Below, piece after piece: positions 15,945 to 23,434 of a DNA stretch of 37,727 bases. The notes below the pieces were generated by a model. It made no database searches and was not told the DNA's origin. It saw nothing but the letters and a program-made list of their open reading frames with translations. Within the stretch, counting starts at the first letter, position 1; each line of letters begins with the position of its first letter. Position numbers and translations under genes: made by a program. The DNA is from an uncultured Veillonellaceae bacterium (GTDB lineage: Bacteria > Bacillota > Negativicutes > Selenomonadales > Selenomonadaceae), in NCBI GenBank assembly GCA_900316275.1, contig ONCF01000053.1, forward strand, positions 1 to 37,727, read 5' to 3'.

Positions 15945-16171
15945 ATGTTTTGACCCCTTCAAAATTTATTTCTTTCATTATAGCATTAAACGGCAGTGCT
16001 TGGCAAAGTTTACGTTTTCTTAGATATCTTTGTACATTTTTGCCGCAGCTTTACAGTTTTTGCACAATTTAGCAGGAATTTACACCCTGCATAGGGAAAT
16101 ATCTCTTAAATGTGCAGGAAAGACCCTCTTTGCCATCACAACATGCACGCTTGTTTATAGGACTGAAGGCC

Positions 16172-16199
16172 TTTACATCTTGTCTCAATATGGTATACT
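16172..16199 (+). promoter_or_regulatory. Sigma-70 type promoter of the AAA+ regulator gene
   Basis: TTTACA (16172-16177), 16 bases, TATACT (16194-16199). A leader of about 110 bases precedes the start codon. The AT-rich stretch 15962-16170 holds no other feature I can support. Confidence 0.55.
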
Positions 16200-16313
16200 T
16201 AAGTGCTTGAGTTATCATACTCAGCCAGTGTATTTTTACCAGTGGCCCAGGGGGACCGTTGGTCAACATATAGTTATGAACTGGGGAATATTTTCTATGG
16301 AGGGGTATGTATC

Positions 16314-18227
16314 ATGATACGCGAACATCGCAGCCGTGAGAAACTGGATTATTATTACCAGCGCTTTACCGAGGACGGGGTCATGGACCCAAATGTGCAT
16401 CCGTTTGTGGCCGAATCCTGGCGCCGCAGCCAGGAACTGCAGGTCGGGCGGGACTTTATGGATACGTCGCACCGTCTGCCGGCGGAGGAGTTCCGCGCGC
16501 TGCAGGAGCAGCACAGTGAGGCTATCAACTATCTGGCCACGCTCGGCGACTCCATCCGCGAGTTTTTCCAGGAGTACAATCTCTCGCTGCTGCTCGTCAA
16601 TGAGGACTGTGTGGTGCTGAAGAGCTACTCGCTGCCGTACTACCAGCTGACGCCGGGCGAAATCGAGGGCGTGCGTGTGGGCATCGAGGAGGTCGGTACC
16701 TCCAGCATCAGTGTGGCCTACGAGCACAAGCAGCCGTTCTGGATGTTTGGCCCCGAGATGTGGGTCAAGGAGTGCCAGCTCGGTGATGCCTGCTCGGCCC
16801 CGGTCTTTATCGGCGGCGAGTTCCGCTACATCATCACGCTCGTGTCGATGGAGCGCATCATCATGCCGCAGGACGCGGTCATCGCGCTGCTGCTGACGCT
16901 CAAGAACTCGCTGGAGCTGCATATCACGGAGCACAATCTGCAGAACGCGCAGGAGGCTATCCTCGATGCGACGCCGTTCGCGGTCTATCATGTGCTGCCG
17001 GGCGGCGAGGTGGCCTATGCGAACACGCTGGGCCACAAGCGCCTCGCGGGTATCGGCATGAAGAAGCCGGACGATGTCCGCCAGCGCGAAAATCTGAACG
17101 ATGTGATTACGAACTACCGTCATACGCCGATTTACAACGGCTTCCGCGGTATCCCGTCCTACAATAAAGAGGTGACGTGGATTACGCCGCGCAAGACGTA
17201 CGAGGATATCACGACGGTCGTGCCGCTGGAGCGCGACAGTGAGCAGGTCGTGAAATCCGTGGCCGTCGTCTCGATGCCTATCGAGGACCTGCGCACGCTC
17301 GTAGCGCATGCGGCCGGTTACACGGCGAAATACAGCCTGAACTCCATGGTGGGCGAGGGTGAGGCGTTCAGCGCCGTCAAGGCCAAGGCGGAGCGTGTGG
17401 CACGCAACAAGCACCATGTGCTCATCCAGGGCGAGGCCGGTACGGGCAAGCAGCGCATGGCGCACGGCATTCATCAGGCCAGCCACCGCGCGGCAGGCCC
17501 CCTCATCACGTTGCGCTGCGGCGATACGACGCCGGAGCTCCTCGAGCAGGAGCTGTTCGGCAGCGTGCAGGGCGAGGTGAGCCATCAGGGCCGTCTCGAG
17601 CTGGCCTCGGGCGGCACGCTGTTCCTCGACGAGATTGAGCGCATGCCGAAAAATATCGCGCAGGAGCTGGCAGCCGTGCTGACGCGCGGCACGTCGCGGC
17701 GCGTCGGCGAGCAGGTCGAGCGCCCCATAGATGTGCGCATCATCGCGGCCTGCGACAGCGATCTCAAGCGCCTCACGGAGCGCGGTCTCTTTGCGCGTGA
17801 GCTCTACGAAATCGTCTCGCGCAGTGTCATCCGCCTGCCGTCGTTGCGTTCACGCCGCGAGGATATCCCGGTGCTGGCGCGCCATATCGTCAATGAGCTC
17901 GCAGAACAGCATCAGATGCCGGTCAAGGAAATCCTGCCGGAGACCATTGAAAAGCTGAACACCTACGACTGGCCGGGCAATATCAAGCAGCTGCAGAGCG
18001 TACTGGAGCAGGCGTTCTTTAACACGCAGGACGAGGTTATCCGCCCGGATGACATCAGTCTCATGGGCGATGTCAAGCCGGACAACCGCTGGAAAGAGGA
18101 CAAGGAAATCTTCGTGCGCGCCTGGCAGGCGGCGGGCGGCAACGTGAGCCGTCTCGCGAACCTGCTCAACGTGAGCCGCGTGACGCTGTACCGTTACCTG
18201 AAGAAGTACAATCTCGAGAAACGATAA
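16314..18227 (+). CDS. AAA+ enhancer-binding-type regulator lacking the GAFTGA motif
   Basis: The 637-residue protein has the AcoR/DhaR layout: an N-terminal GAF-like sensor (about 60-220), a PAS-like segment (about 225-340), an AAA+ domain with Walker A GEAGTGK near 375 and Walker B GGTLFLDEIERM near 440, and a C-terminal Fis-type helix-turn-helix (NVSRLANLLNVSRVTLYRYLK). Where sigma-54 activators carry GAFTGA after ELFG, this protein reads ELFGSVQGEVSHQGRLELASGG, so the sigma-54 contact loop is missing. It may act on sigma-70 promoters, as reported for E. coli DhaR. ATG 16314 follows GGAGGGG at 16299-16305. The trmB gene follows 12 bases later. Confidence 0.88.
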   Translation: MIREHRSREKLDYYYQRFTEDGVMDPNVHPFVAESWRRSQELQVGRDFMDTSHRLPAEEFRALQEQHSEAINYLATLGDSIREFFQEYNLSLLLVNEDCVVLKSYSLPYYQLTPGEIEGVRVGIEEVGTSSISVAYEHKQPFWMFGPEMWVKECQLGDACSAPVFIGGEFRYIITLVSMERIIMPQDAVIALLLTLKNSLELHITEHNLQNAQEAILDATPFAVYHVLPGGEVAYANTLGHKRLAGIGMKKPDDVRQRENLNDVITNYRHTPIYNGFRGIPSYNKEVTWITPRKTYEDITTVVPLERDSEQVVKSVAVVSMPIEDLRTLVAHAAGYTAKYSLNSMVGEGEAFSAVKAKAERVARNKHHVLIQGEAGTGKQRMAHGIHQASHRAAGPLITLRCGDTTPELLEQELFGSVQGEVSHQGRLELASGGTLFLDEIERMPKNIAQELAAVLTRGTSRRVGEQVERPIDVRIIAACDSDLKRLTERGLFARELYEIVSRSVIRLPSLRSRREDIPVLARHIVNELAEQHQMPVKEILPETIEKLNTYDWPGNIKQLQSVLEQAFFNTQDEVIRPDDISLMGDVKPDNRWKEDKEIFVRAWQAAGGNVSRLANLLNVSRVTLYRYLKKYNLEKR

Positions 18228-18239
18228 GGAGCAAGCAGA

Positions 18240-18890
18240 GTGCGTTTACGCAGAAAGCCCTGGGTCGACCAGGCAATCCATGATTTTGACGCGTTCGTCA
18301 TCAGCCGCGACCAGACCATCGGCGAGGAGCGGCAGGGGCATTGGCGCGAGTGGTTCGGCAACGACGCGCCGCTGCATGTGGAGCTCGGCACGGGCAAGGG
18401 CGATTTCATCACCCAGCTGGCGGCGCGCGAGCCGTATGTGGACTTCATCGGCATCGAGATGCAGCAGGATGTGCTGTACTCGGCGGCGAAAAAGGTCGCG
18501 GCGCTGGAGCTCCCGAATGTGCGCCTGCTCGTCTTTGATATCAACAAAATCACGACGATTTTTGCGCCTGGTGAGGTGGACCGCTTCTACATTAACTTCT
18601 GCGACCCGTGGCCGAAAAAGCGCCATGCGAAACGCCGCCTCACGCATGTGGGCTTCCTCGCGCAGTACCGCACGCTGCTGAAAAAGCCGGGCGAGCTGCA
18701 TTTCAAGACCGATAACCGGCCGCTGTTCGATTTTTCGCTCGGGCAGTTCGCCGAGGCGGGGCTCGAGGTGCGCGATATTTCCTACGATTTGCACGCGGAA
18801 AACCGTACCGACAACATCGAGACGGAGTACGAGCGCAAATTCAGCGGCTTCGGCGAAAAAATCAACCGTTGCGAGGTCATCTTCCGTTAA
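18240..18890 (+). CDS. trmB: tRNA (guanine-N7-)-methyltransferase
   Basis: The 216-residue SAM-dependent enzyme makes m7G46 in tRNA variable loops. Motifs seen are HVELGTGKGDFI (SAM site), FIGIEMQ, FCDPWPKKRHAKRRLTHVGFL (the TrmB signature) and KTDNRPLFDFS; the C terminus has TEYERKFSGFGEKINRCEV. It begins with GTG 18240 behind AAGGAG at 18227-18232, just after the regulator gene, and ftsW starts 12 bases after its stop, so the three genes are probably cotranscribed. Confidence 0.95.
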   Translation: MRLRRKPWVDQAIHDFDAFVISRDQTIGEERQGHWREWFGNDAPLHVELGTGKGDFITQLAAREPYVDFIGIEMQQDVLYSAAKKVAALELPNVRLLVFDINKITTIFAPGEVDRFYINFCDPWPKKRHAKRRLTHVGFLAQYRTLLKKPGELHFKTDNRPLFDFSLGQFAEAGLEVRDISYDLHAENRTDNIETEYERKFSGFGEKINRCEVIFR

Positions 18891-18902
18891 GGGGGCAGGA
18901 CG

Positions 18903-20093
18903 GTGCATATCCGCAAAACGCTCTGGGTGAACGACAGTGAGCCCATTATCGTCATCATGGCCATCCTGCTGGTGCTGGGCACCATCAACGTGTTCAGCTC
19001 CAGCTTCGTGCTGGCAGCCACGGAGTACGACGACCCGTTCGTGTTCCTGCGCAAGCACGTGGTCTGGGTCCTTCTCGGGCTCGTGGTGTTCGCTGGTTGC
19101 CGTCGTATCAATTACCGGCACTGGCGGCGCGCCATGCTGCCCATGATTATTGTCCTGATAGCCTGCCTGGGCCTCGTGCTGGTCATCGGTCCGCCGGTGA
19201 ACGGCGCGCGGCGCTGGCTCGGTGTCGGTAGTTTCAGTTTCCAGCCGGCCGAGTTTGCCAAGCTCATCTCGCTCATGCTCATGTCGGCCTTTCTGGCGAA
19301 CTGTTTGCAGCGGCGCCGCTTGTCCGTGATGAATGCGATCATCTCGGTGCAGACGGTCTGCATCTTCGTGATGACGGTGCTGGTCTACCTGGAGCCAGAC
19401 ATGGGCACGGCCGTGATTATCGCCGGCGTGCCGCTGCTGCTGACGATGATTACGCTGATGAGCCGCAAGCAGGTGCTGGGGCTCGTCTGCGTCCTGCCGT
19501 TCCTGCTGCTGGGCGTCGCGGTTTTGCAGCCGTACCGTTTCCACCGGCTGGTCAATACCTGGGACCCCTGGCCGGAGGCGCAGGGCATCGGCTATCAGAC
19601 GGTGCAGTCGCTGGCGACTATCGGCTCGGGCGGGCTGTCCGGCATGGGCTTCGGCGCGGGCGTCAGCAAGTATCAGTATCTGCCGGAGGCGCATACGGAC
19701 TTCGCCTTTGCCATTTTCTGCCAGGAGCACGGCTATCTGGGGGCGCTCATGGTGTTCGCCCTTTACATCGTGCTCATGCTGTACTGCGTGCGCGTGGCCA
19801 ACATGGCGAAGGATATCTACGGCCAGATTCTGGCGACGGGCATCATGCTGCTCATCGTCGGCCAGGCCATCGTCAACATGCTCATGGTCGGTGGCACGTT
19901 CCCCGTCGTGGGTGTACCGCTGCCCTTTATCAGCTACGGCGGCTCGTCACTCGTCGTCACCATGGCGGCCATGGGTATGCTCACGAACATCGCCGATCAC
20001 TGCGTGCACCCCGTACACAAGCCCCAGCCGGCTGCGCCTGAGCAGCCGCCAGGTCCGCAGCTGCGGGTCGTGCAGGGTGGACAGTCAAATTAA
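18903..20093 (+). CDS. ftsW: SEDS-family peptidoglycan glycosyltransferase FtsW
   Basis: The 396-residue protein has about ten transmembrane helices and SEDS motifs: NGARRWLGVGSFSFQPAEFAK, PDMGTAVII, YLPEAHTDFAFAIFCQEHGYLG (the Asp region important for polymerase activity) and GVPLPFISYGGSSL. The HTDF and ISYGGSS pattern fits FtsW/SpoVE rather than RodA, so it probably polymerises septal lipid II. It starts at GTG 18903 after GGGGGCAGG. The tail beyond the last helix is Pro/Gln-rich. The operon ends in an exceptionally strong terminator. Confidence 0.88.
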   Translation: MHIRKTLWVNDSEPIIVIMAILLVLGTINVFSSSFVLAATEYDDPFVFLRKHVVWVLLGLVVFAGCRRINYRHWRRAMLPMIIVLIACLGLVLVIGPPVNGARRWLGVGSFSFQPAEFAKLISLMLMSAFLANCLQRRRLSVMNAIISVQTVCIFVMTVLVYLEPDMGTAVIIAGVPLLLTMITLMSRKQVLGLVCVLPFLLLGVAVLQPYRFHRLVNTWDPWPEAQGIGYQTVQSLATIGSGGLSGMGFGAGVSKYQYLPEAHTDFAFAIFCQEHGYLGALMVFALYIVLMLYCVRVANMAKDIYGQILATGIMLLIVGQAIVNMLMVGGTFPVVGVPLPFISYGGSSLVVTMAAMGMLTNIADHCVHPVHKPQPAAPEQPPGPQLRVVQGGQSN

Positions 20094-20101
20094 TAAATAA
20101 C

Positions 20102-20149
20102 AAAAAGCAAACGACCCGGCGCAGGGAAAACGCCGGGTCGTTTGCTTTT
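20102..20149 (+). terminator. Very strong terminator after ftsW
   Basis: A 19-base perfect stem (20103-20121 with 20131-20149, core ACGACCCGGCG) around a nine-base loop, ending in TTTT. Confidence 0.92.
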
Positions 20150-20159
20150 GGGGATTTTG

Positions 20160-20280
20160 GGGAAAATGGGAAATTCGGGAGTGGGAAAACTCTGTGGATG
20201 TACTATGGGGGAACCGTAGGAAAAAAGGGAATAGGAAAAAAGGAAAATAAGGGAAACAAGGGATAAGGAATATCTGAATG
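20160..20280. other. Purine-rich low-complexity tract
   Basis: The plus strand is almost free of C and strongly purine-biased here, with repeats of GGGAAA, AGGAAAA and GGGAATAGG. It carries no convincing gene and overlaps the decayed peptide locus. Confidence 0.6.
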
Positions 20281-20351
20281 AGTTTCTCCACCTTACGGTG
20301 AGGGGCTCGTTTCATTGAGTGTAGTATAGCAAAAGACAGACTCTATGTAAA
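20200..20351 (-). pseudogene. Decayed copy of the type I toxin-like gene and promoter
   Basis: On the minus strand TTTACA (20351-20346), 17 bases, TATACT (20328-20323) repeats the promoter of the peptide gene at 33174, including the identical 15 bases CTGTCTTTTGCTATA. Downstream, CACC-GTAA-GGTG forms a GNRA-capped hairpin next to AAGGTGGAG, then an open frame from GTG 20291 begins VEKLIQIFLIP, similar to MEQLI at the intact locus, before running into a Phe/Pro-rich low-complexity frame. No ATG and no antisense promoter are visible, so it is read as a degraded relative. The similarity is short and partly inferred. Confidence 0.4.
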
Positions 20352-20362
20352 TTAAAAGATAT

Positions 20363-20601
20363 AACAAAATATTGACAACAAATATCCTTATCAGAACGAT
20401 GCCCATCACAAGCTGTTCCGCCTCAGCTCGGGCACGGAGTCCGATACGAAGGATATGACGGGCAGCCTCTCGGGCGTCGTGGGCATCGATGCGCTCTCGT
20501 TGGCGGGCGACGAAATCATGCGGTCTATCGCGCAGAGCAAGCACAAGGTGCTGGCCATCGCCAAGCAGCCTATAACAACCTATAACAATGTAAATCCATA
20601 A
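20363..20601 (+). pseudogene. Orphan gene tail with no start, identity unknown
   Basis: An open frame runs to TAA at 20599-20601 without a start codon. Its GC-rich core (about 20394-20571) has the base composition of a resident gene and encodes NDAHHKLFRLSSGTESDTKD, then GSLSGVVGIDALSLAGDEIM and SIAQSKHKVLAIAKQP. The flanks are AT-rich and non-coding. It looks like the 3' fragment of a deleted gene. I do not recognise the protein. Confidence 0.5.
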
Positions 20602-20610
20602 ACGCTTAAC

Positions 20611-20774
20611 CTTAAGGAAACACTGATTAAATCGTCAGCCCATCTTGCTGCATCTTTTCCGCCTAGCCGTCGTCAATGGCTCTCGACATAGCACCGCTAT
20701 GCCTTCGAGCCATTTCCTAGTCTAGACGAAAAATCTGCTGCAATCTGGACGCAGCCTGAAACCTTTATAATCAA
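20611..20774 (+). repeat. Dispersed MITE-like repeat, copy 2
   Basis: This matches the reverse complement of 1-165, with CTTAAGGAAAC at the left edge, CTGATTAA at 20623-20630, the CATAGC-ACC-GCTATG hairpin at about 20688-20703, TAGACGAAAAATCTGC and a decayed right end ATAATCAA (20767-20774). It lies between the orphan gene tail and the PemK-like toxin-antitoxin promoter. Confidence 0.75.
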
Positions 20775-20832
20775 GAAACCATGTATCTCTCGTGTTGGGT
20801 ACATGGTTTTTTTTTGATACCAAATAGTTGTC

Positions 20833-20862
20833 TTGACTGTACACTGGCAGTAGGCATATAAT
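20833..20862 (+). promoter_or_regulatory. Promoter of the PemK-like toxin-antitoxin operon
   Basis: TTGACT (20833-20838), 18 bases, TATAAT (20857-20862). Confidence 0.8.
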
Positions 20863-20894
20863 AGAAAGAGAGTAGTTCGAGGAGGTGCTAAGCC

Positions 20895-21095
20895 ATGCAT
20901 ACGTTTGCAGATGTGGTAAAAAAAAATCCGGACGCTGTGAAAGCAGTCATTGCTCAGAACACGTGTACTAATGCGCATGGCGACACTACCATCGCGCGTG
21001 ATGATCCCTGGGCGAGCGAGGATGTGTGGGATGCTGACTATGAGAGGGTGAAGGAAACTGATAGATATAGAGGCGCGTATCGCGCAGCTAATTGA
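20895..21095 (+). CDS. Putative antitoxin of a PemK/MazF-like pair
   Basis: A 66-residue acidic protein starts at ATG 20895 behind a near-perfect GAGGAGGTG site. It begins MHTFADVVKKNPDAV and has an acidic, tryptophan-bearing C-terminal half (DDPWASEDVWDADYERVKETD), as expected for a flexible antitoxin tail that wraps a toxin. No DNA-binding motif is evident. The role is inferred from position: the next gene overlaps its end in the +1 frame and resembles a MazF-fold toxin. Confidence 0.6.
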   Translation: MHTFADVVKKNPDAVKAVIAQNTCTNAHGDTTIARDDPWASEDVWDADYERVKETDRYRGAYRAAN

Positions 21096-21459
21096 ACCAC
21101 ATCAGGTTTGGTTTGCTTGGTTTCCGTTTGAGGATAATCCTGCACAGGGGAAAGTCCGCCCGGTATTGATTTTGGAGGTTGAACAGGAATATGCAACAGT
21201 AGTCGCCATGAAGATTACATCTACGCAGCCTCGACTGCCTTGGGATTTCCGCTTGCAGGACTGGGCGGATATTCCGTTGGATCATGCGTCGACGATTCAG
21301 CCTAGTAGGGTAATGCGTATACGCTTGAGTAACATGAAACATTATGCAGGTCGTATTTCTGATGCCGATTGGGAAAAGGCTCTGCATAGATTTGCACTAT
21401 ATTGTGAAGAAAAAACCGCCCATGAGGGCGGTTTTTTTATGGTGATATGCAGTAATTAG
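21058..21459 (+). CDS. PemK/MazF-like toxin with unresolved non-ATG start
   Basis: The frame encodes EPHQVWFAWFPFEDNPAQGKVRPVLILEVE followed by SRVMRIRLSNMKHYAGRIS. The tryptophan-rich first strand and the GK.RPVLIL motif are typical of PemK/MazF endoribonucleases, which cleave mRNA. The frame is open only after TGA 21049-21051, and no ATG or GTG precedes the conserved N terminus. Possible starts are CTG 21058, ATA 21061 or 21067, or ATT 21091, which overlaps the antitoxin stop. TTG 21166 would cut off the first strands. A strong terminator hairpin lies inside the last codons, before stop TAG 21457-21459. The gene may be degraded or translated at low level. Confidence 0.6.
   Translation: MIDIEARIAQLIEPHQVWFAWFPFEDNPAQGKVRPVLILEVEQEYATVVAMKITSTQPRLPWDFRLQDWADIPLDHASTIQPSRVMRIRLSNMKHYAGRISDADWEKALHRFALYCEEKTAHEGGFFMVICSN
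21410..21438 (+). terminator. Terminator inside the end of the PemK-like toxin frame
   Basis: AAAAAACCGCCC (21410-21421) pairs with GGGCGGTTTTTT (21426-21437) around ATGA, with an uninterrupted T run. The toxin frame stays open through it to 21459. Confidence 0.88.
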
Positions 21460-22045
21460 AAATTTCACGCCAAGGAAGTAAATACCTTCGAGCGTTTCTG
21501 GTTATTGTTCGTAATAGAGTGGCCCTGGAAGAATTTCAGGCTATACTGGCAGTTCTTCATCAGGTTATAGAACATGCCAACTTCGATGCCCTTCTGGCCT
21601 TCGTCGGCACCATCGCCAAAGTTGGATTTAATCAGTGCATCCGGTGCGAGGTAACGATAGCCGAGGTAGGCTGAGAACAGGTGGGCGCGGTCGACGGGAA
21701 TCCAAGGGTTGCCACGGAACTGCAACTCTACGTTCCAAGCGTCGTTGTGGCCACCCTGATTGCCGTGTGCATACATGCCCTCGAGATTGAGGTGCGCATG
21801 AGCTTGTAATTGAGCACGGTAGCACCGATTTGCAGCGCATCGCCGTTGTAGGCATTGGATTTATAGTGGTAATACCCGATGGAACCATTGAATTTTTTCG
21901 AGAAAGTATGATCGTATACGGCACCGTAGGCCCAGTGTTCGGCGGGCACGTCGTCAAACGGATTGCTGCTCGCAGCGAAGCCCACGCTGGCCGTGCTGGA
22001 CACGGCAGCGGCGATGGCCAGAGCCATCAGATGTTTTTTCTGCAT
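21456..22045 (-). pseudogene. Frameshifted SLH-type outer-membrane porin (OmpM-like)
   Basis: The minus-strand gene starts at ATG 22045 after GGGGGAGAG with a signal peptide (MQKKHLMALAIAAAVSS...GFAA) and the beginning of an SLH motif (NPFDDVPAEHWAYGAV), which then jumps directly into beta-barrel sequence; the rest of the SLH domain and coiled coil is missing. Near 21788 the frame shifts: after LNYKL the barrel continues in another frame as AHLNLEGMYAHGNQGG, consistent with loss of one A in CTCAATG. A TGA at 21467-21465 stands where TGG would restore ...SLAWNF and stop at 21456, an outer-membrane-type C terminus. Three lesions make it non-functional. Confidence 0.8.
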
Positions 22046-22331
22046 AACTTCTCTCCCCCTAAGAGTTGTTGATGATAAGAACTAATAGCAAATTATCGTA
22101 AATAATTTTGCTTGACTACGATAATACAATAACAAAAGCGCTTTATCAACAAAAAAATATAACTTCTTAAAATAAAAATATTCTTTGAACCTAACGTTGA
22201 TATGCTTGAATGCAGCCTGACGAGAGACGAAAAAACTGGCCCTATATGGAAGGGAAGATAGGAAACGTGCACGTGTGGGGGCGTTGGGGATGACTTTTGC
22301 ACGATTTTTGCAAATATGTTATATCTTTTTA
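22046..22331. other. AT-rich intergenic stretch
   Basis: AT-rich DNA upstream of the porin remnant. It should contain the old porin promoter, but I see no near-consensus pair I can support, and no gene. Confidence 0.5.
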
Positions 22332-22360
22332 TTGACAAAGCGTAGACTAAAACGTATAAT
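22332..22360 (+). promoter_or_regulatory. Perfect consensus promoter before the degraded PTS/glycosidase operon
   Basis: TTGACA (22332-22337), 17 bases, TATAAT (22355-22360). Downstream, CCGTA near 22365 and TACGG near 22404 form a spaced inverted repeat that may be an operator remnant. Confidence 0.85.
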
Positions 22361-22438
22361 AAAAACCGTAAGAAACAAATAACAAAGAATTACTAAATGT
22401 CATACGGTAATGGTTGTATTATCTAGGAGGTATTTACC

Positions 22439-22552
22439 ATGAAAAACATCTATCTCGTTTGCAATGCCGGTATGTCCACGTCGATTCTGGTCAAGAAAAT
22501 GCAGGATGCCGCGGCTGCCCGGCCACTGTTGATAAATTTTTACGGTTCATAG
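22439..22552 (+). pseudogene. N-terminal fragment of a lactose/cellobiose-type PTS EIIB
   Basis: After AGGAGGTATT, ATG 22439 begins MKNIYLVCNAGMSTSILVKK, the start of a PTS IIB of the lactose/cellobiose family, with phospho-cysteine C8 in the CNAGMSTS loop. The frame stops after 37 codons, while family members have about 100. The sequence after MQDAAA no longer looks like IIB, so a deletion joined it to other DNA. The ribosome binding site and promoter remain intact. Confidence 0.75.
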
Positions 22553-22567
22553 GAGGAATCATTAATC

Positions 22568-23276
22568 ATGGATACCGACCCGCAGGCGTTCTTCAACGGC
22601 GTGGGCCCGAATGTGGCCTCGAATTTCTACAATGACTACGTGCAGGACATCGCGCTGATGAAGGAAATCGGCCTGAACTCCGTGCGCACGTCCATTCAGT
22701 GGACGCGCCTGATGCAGGATTTCGAGGCGGGCACGGTCGACGAGGACGGCGTGCGTTTCTACAACGCGCCGGAGTCCGTTTTCGCGGGGCAGATAGGCGA
22801 CTACAGCAAGCTCAAGGTGCAGGTGGCGCCCGCACTTGCCAGGGACGGTTACCTCACGGCGCCCGGCTCCCTGCAGCGCGGACTTTGCGCTTGGTAAACC
22901 GCATGCAGACGAGGCAGGGCTGGTCTGCACGTACAAGCTCGCGAAGGGCGGCTATGCGGGCATCATCAAGAGCCTGCAGGGCGCTGACTGGTCAGCCTGC
23001 AAGGGCGTGCAGTTCTGGCTCGTGCCCGACGGCAAGGCGCAGAAACTCATCTGCCAGCTGAACAGTAACGGCGAGGACTTCGAAGTCGATTTGACGCAAT
23101 ACGCCGCCAGCACGCAGCCGCAGCTCGTGCAGCTGCCGTTCAGCCAGTTCAAAGGCAAGAACGGCGGCAAACTGGATGCGGGGGCCGTACAGCATTTCGC
23201 ACTGTATTGCAACCAGACGGGCGACAGCGCTGTGACGACGACGCTGGGCTTTGACGATATCGGCGCCTATCGGTAA
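22568..23276 (+). pseudogene. Fused remnants of a GH1 glycosidase and a carbohydrate-binding module
   Basis: From ATG 22568 (AGGAGG upstream) the first 65 codons (ASNFYNDYVQDIALMKEIGLNSVRTSIQWTRL...GVRFYN) match the region near the N terminus of GH1 6-phospho-beta-glucosidases. This joins at about 22767 to SVFAGQIGDYSKLKVQVAP, which belongs to another protein. After a frame change near 22880 the reading continues as GLVCTYKLAKGGYAGIIKSL to TTLGFDDIGAYR, resembling the beta-sandwich carbohydrate-binding region found at the ends of secreted mannanases or cellulases. At least one deletion and one frameshift separate the pieces, so no functional enzyme can be made. Confidence 0.7.
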
Positions 23277-23375
23277 GTGATGGTCAGATCCGCTGGCATG
23301 CAGATGACGTCAACCCTGCCGCTCAGGTTTACAAAAATTTATGCATATCTTTTTGTATGTTGAGTCCTTTCAGCG

Positions 23376-23396
23376 TATAATAGAGCTATACCAATA
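23376..23396 (+). promoter_or_regulatory. -10 box and putative operator of the GntR gene
   Basis: TATAAT (23376-23381) is followed by CTATACCAATA (23386-23396). On the other strand this reads TATTGGTATAG, close to the core of sites bound by NagR/YvoA-type GntR regulators. Placed at the transcription start, it would suit autorepression. The -35 match (TTGTAT near 23353) is weak. Confidence 0.4.
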
Positions 23397-23434
23397 CAAA
23401 AATAATTCATGCTATAGAGGAGATAACATACATT

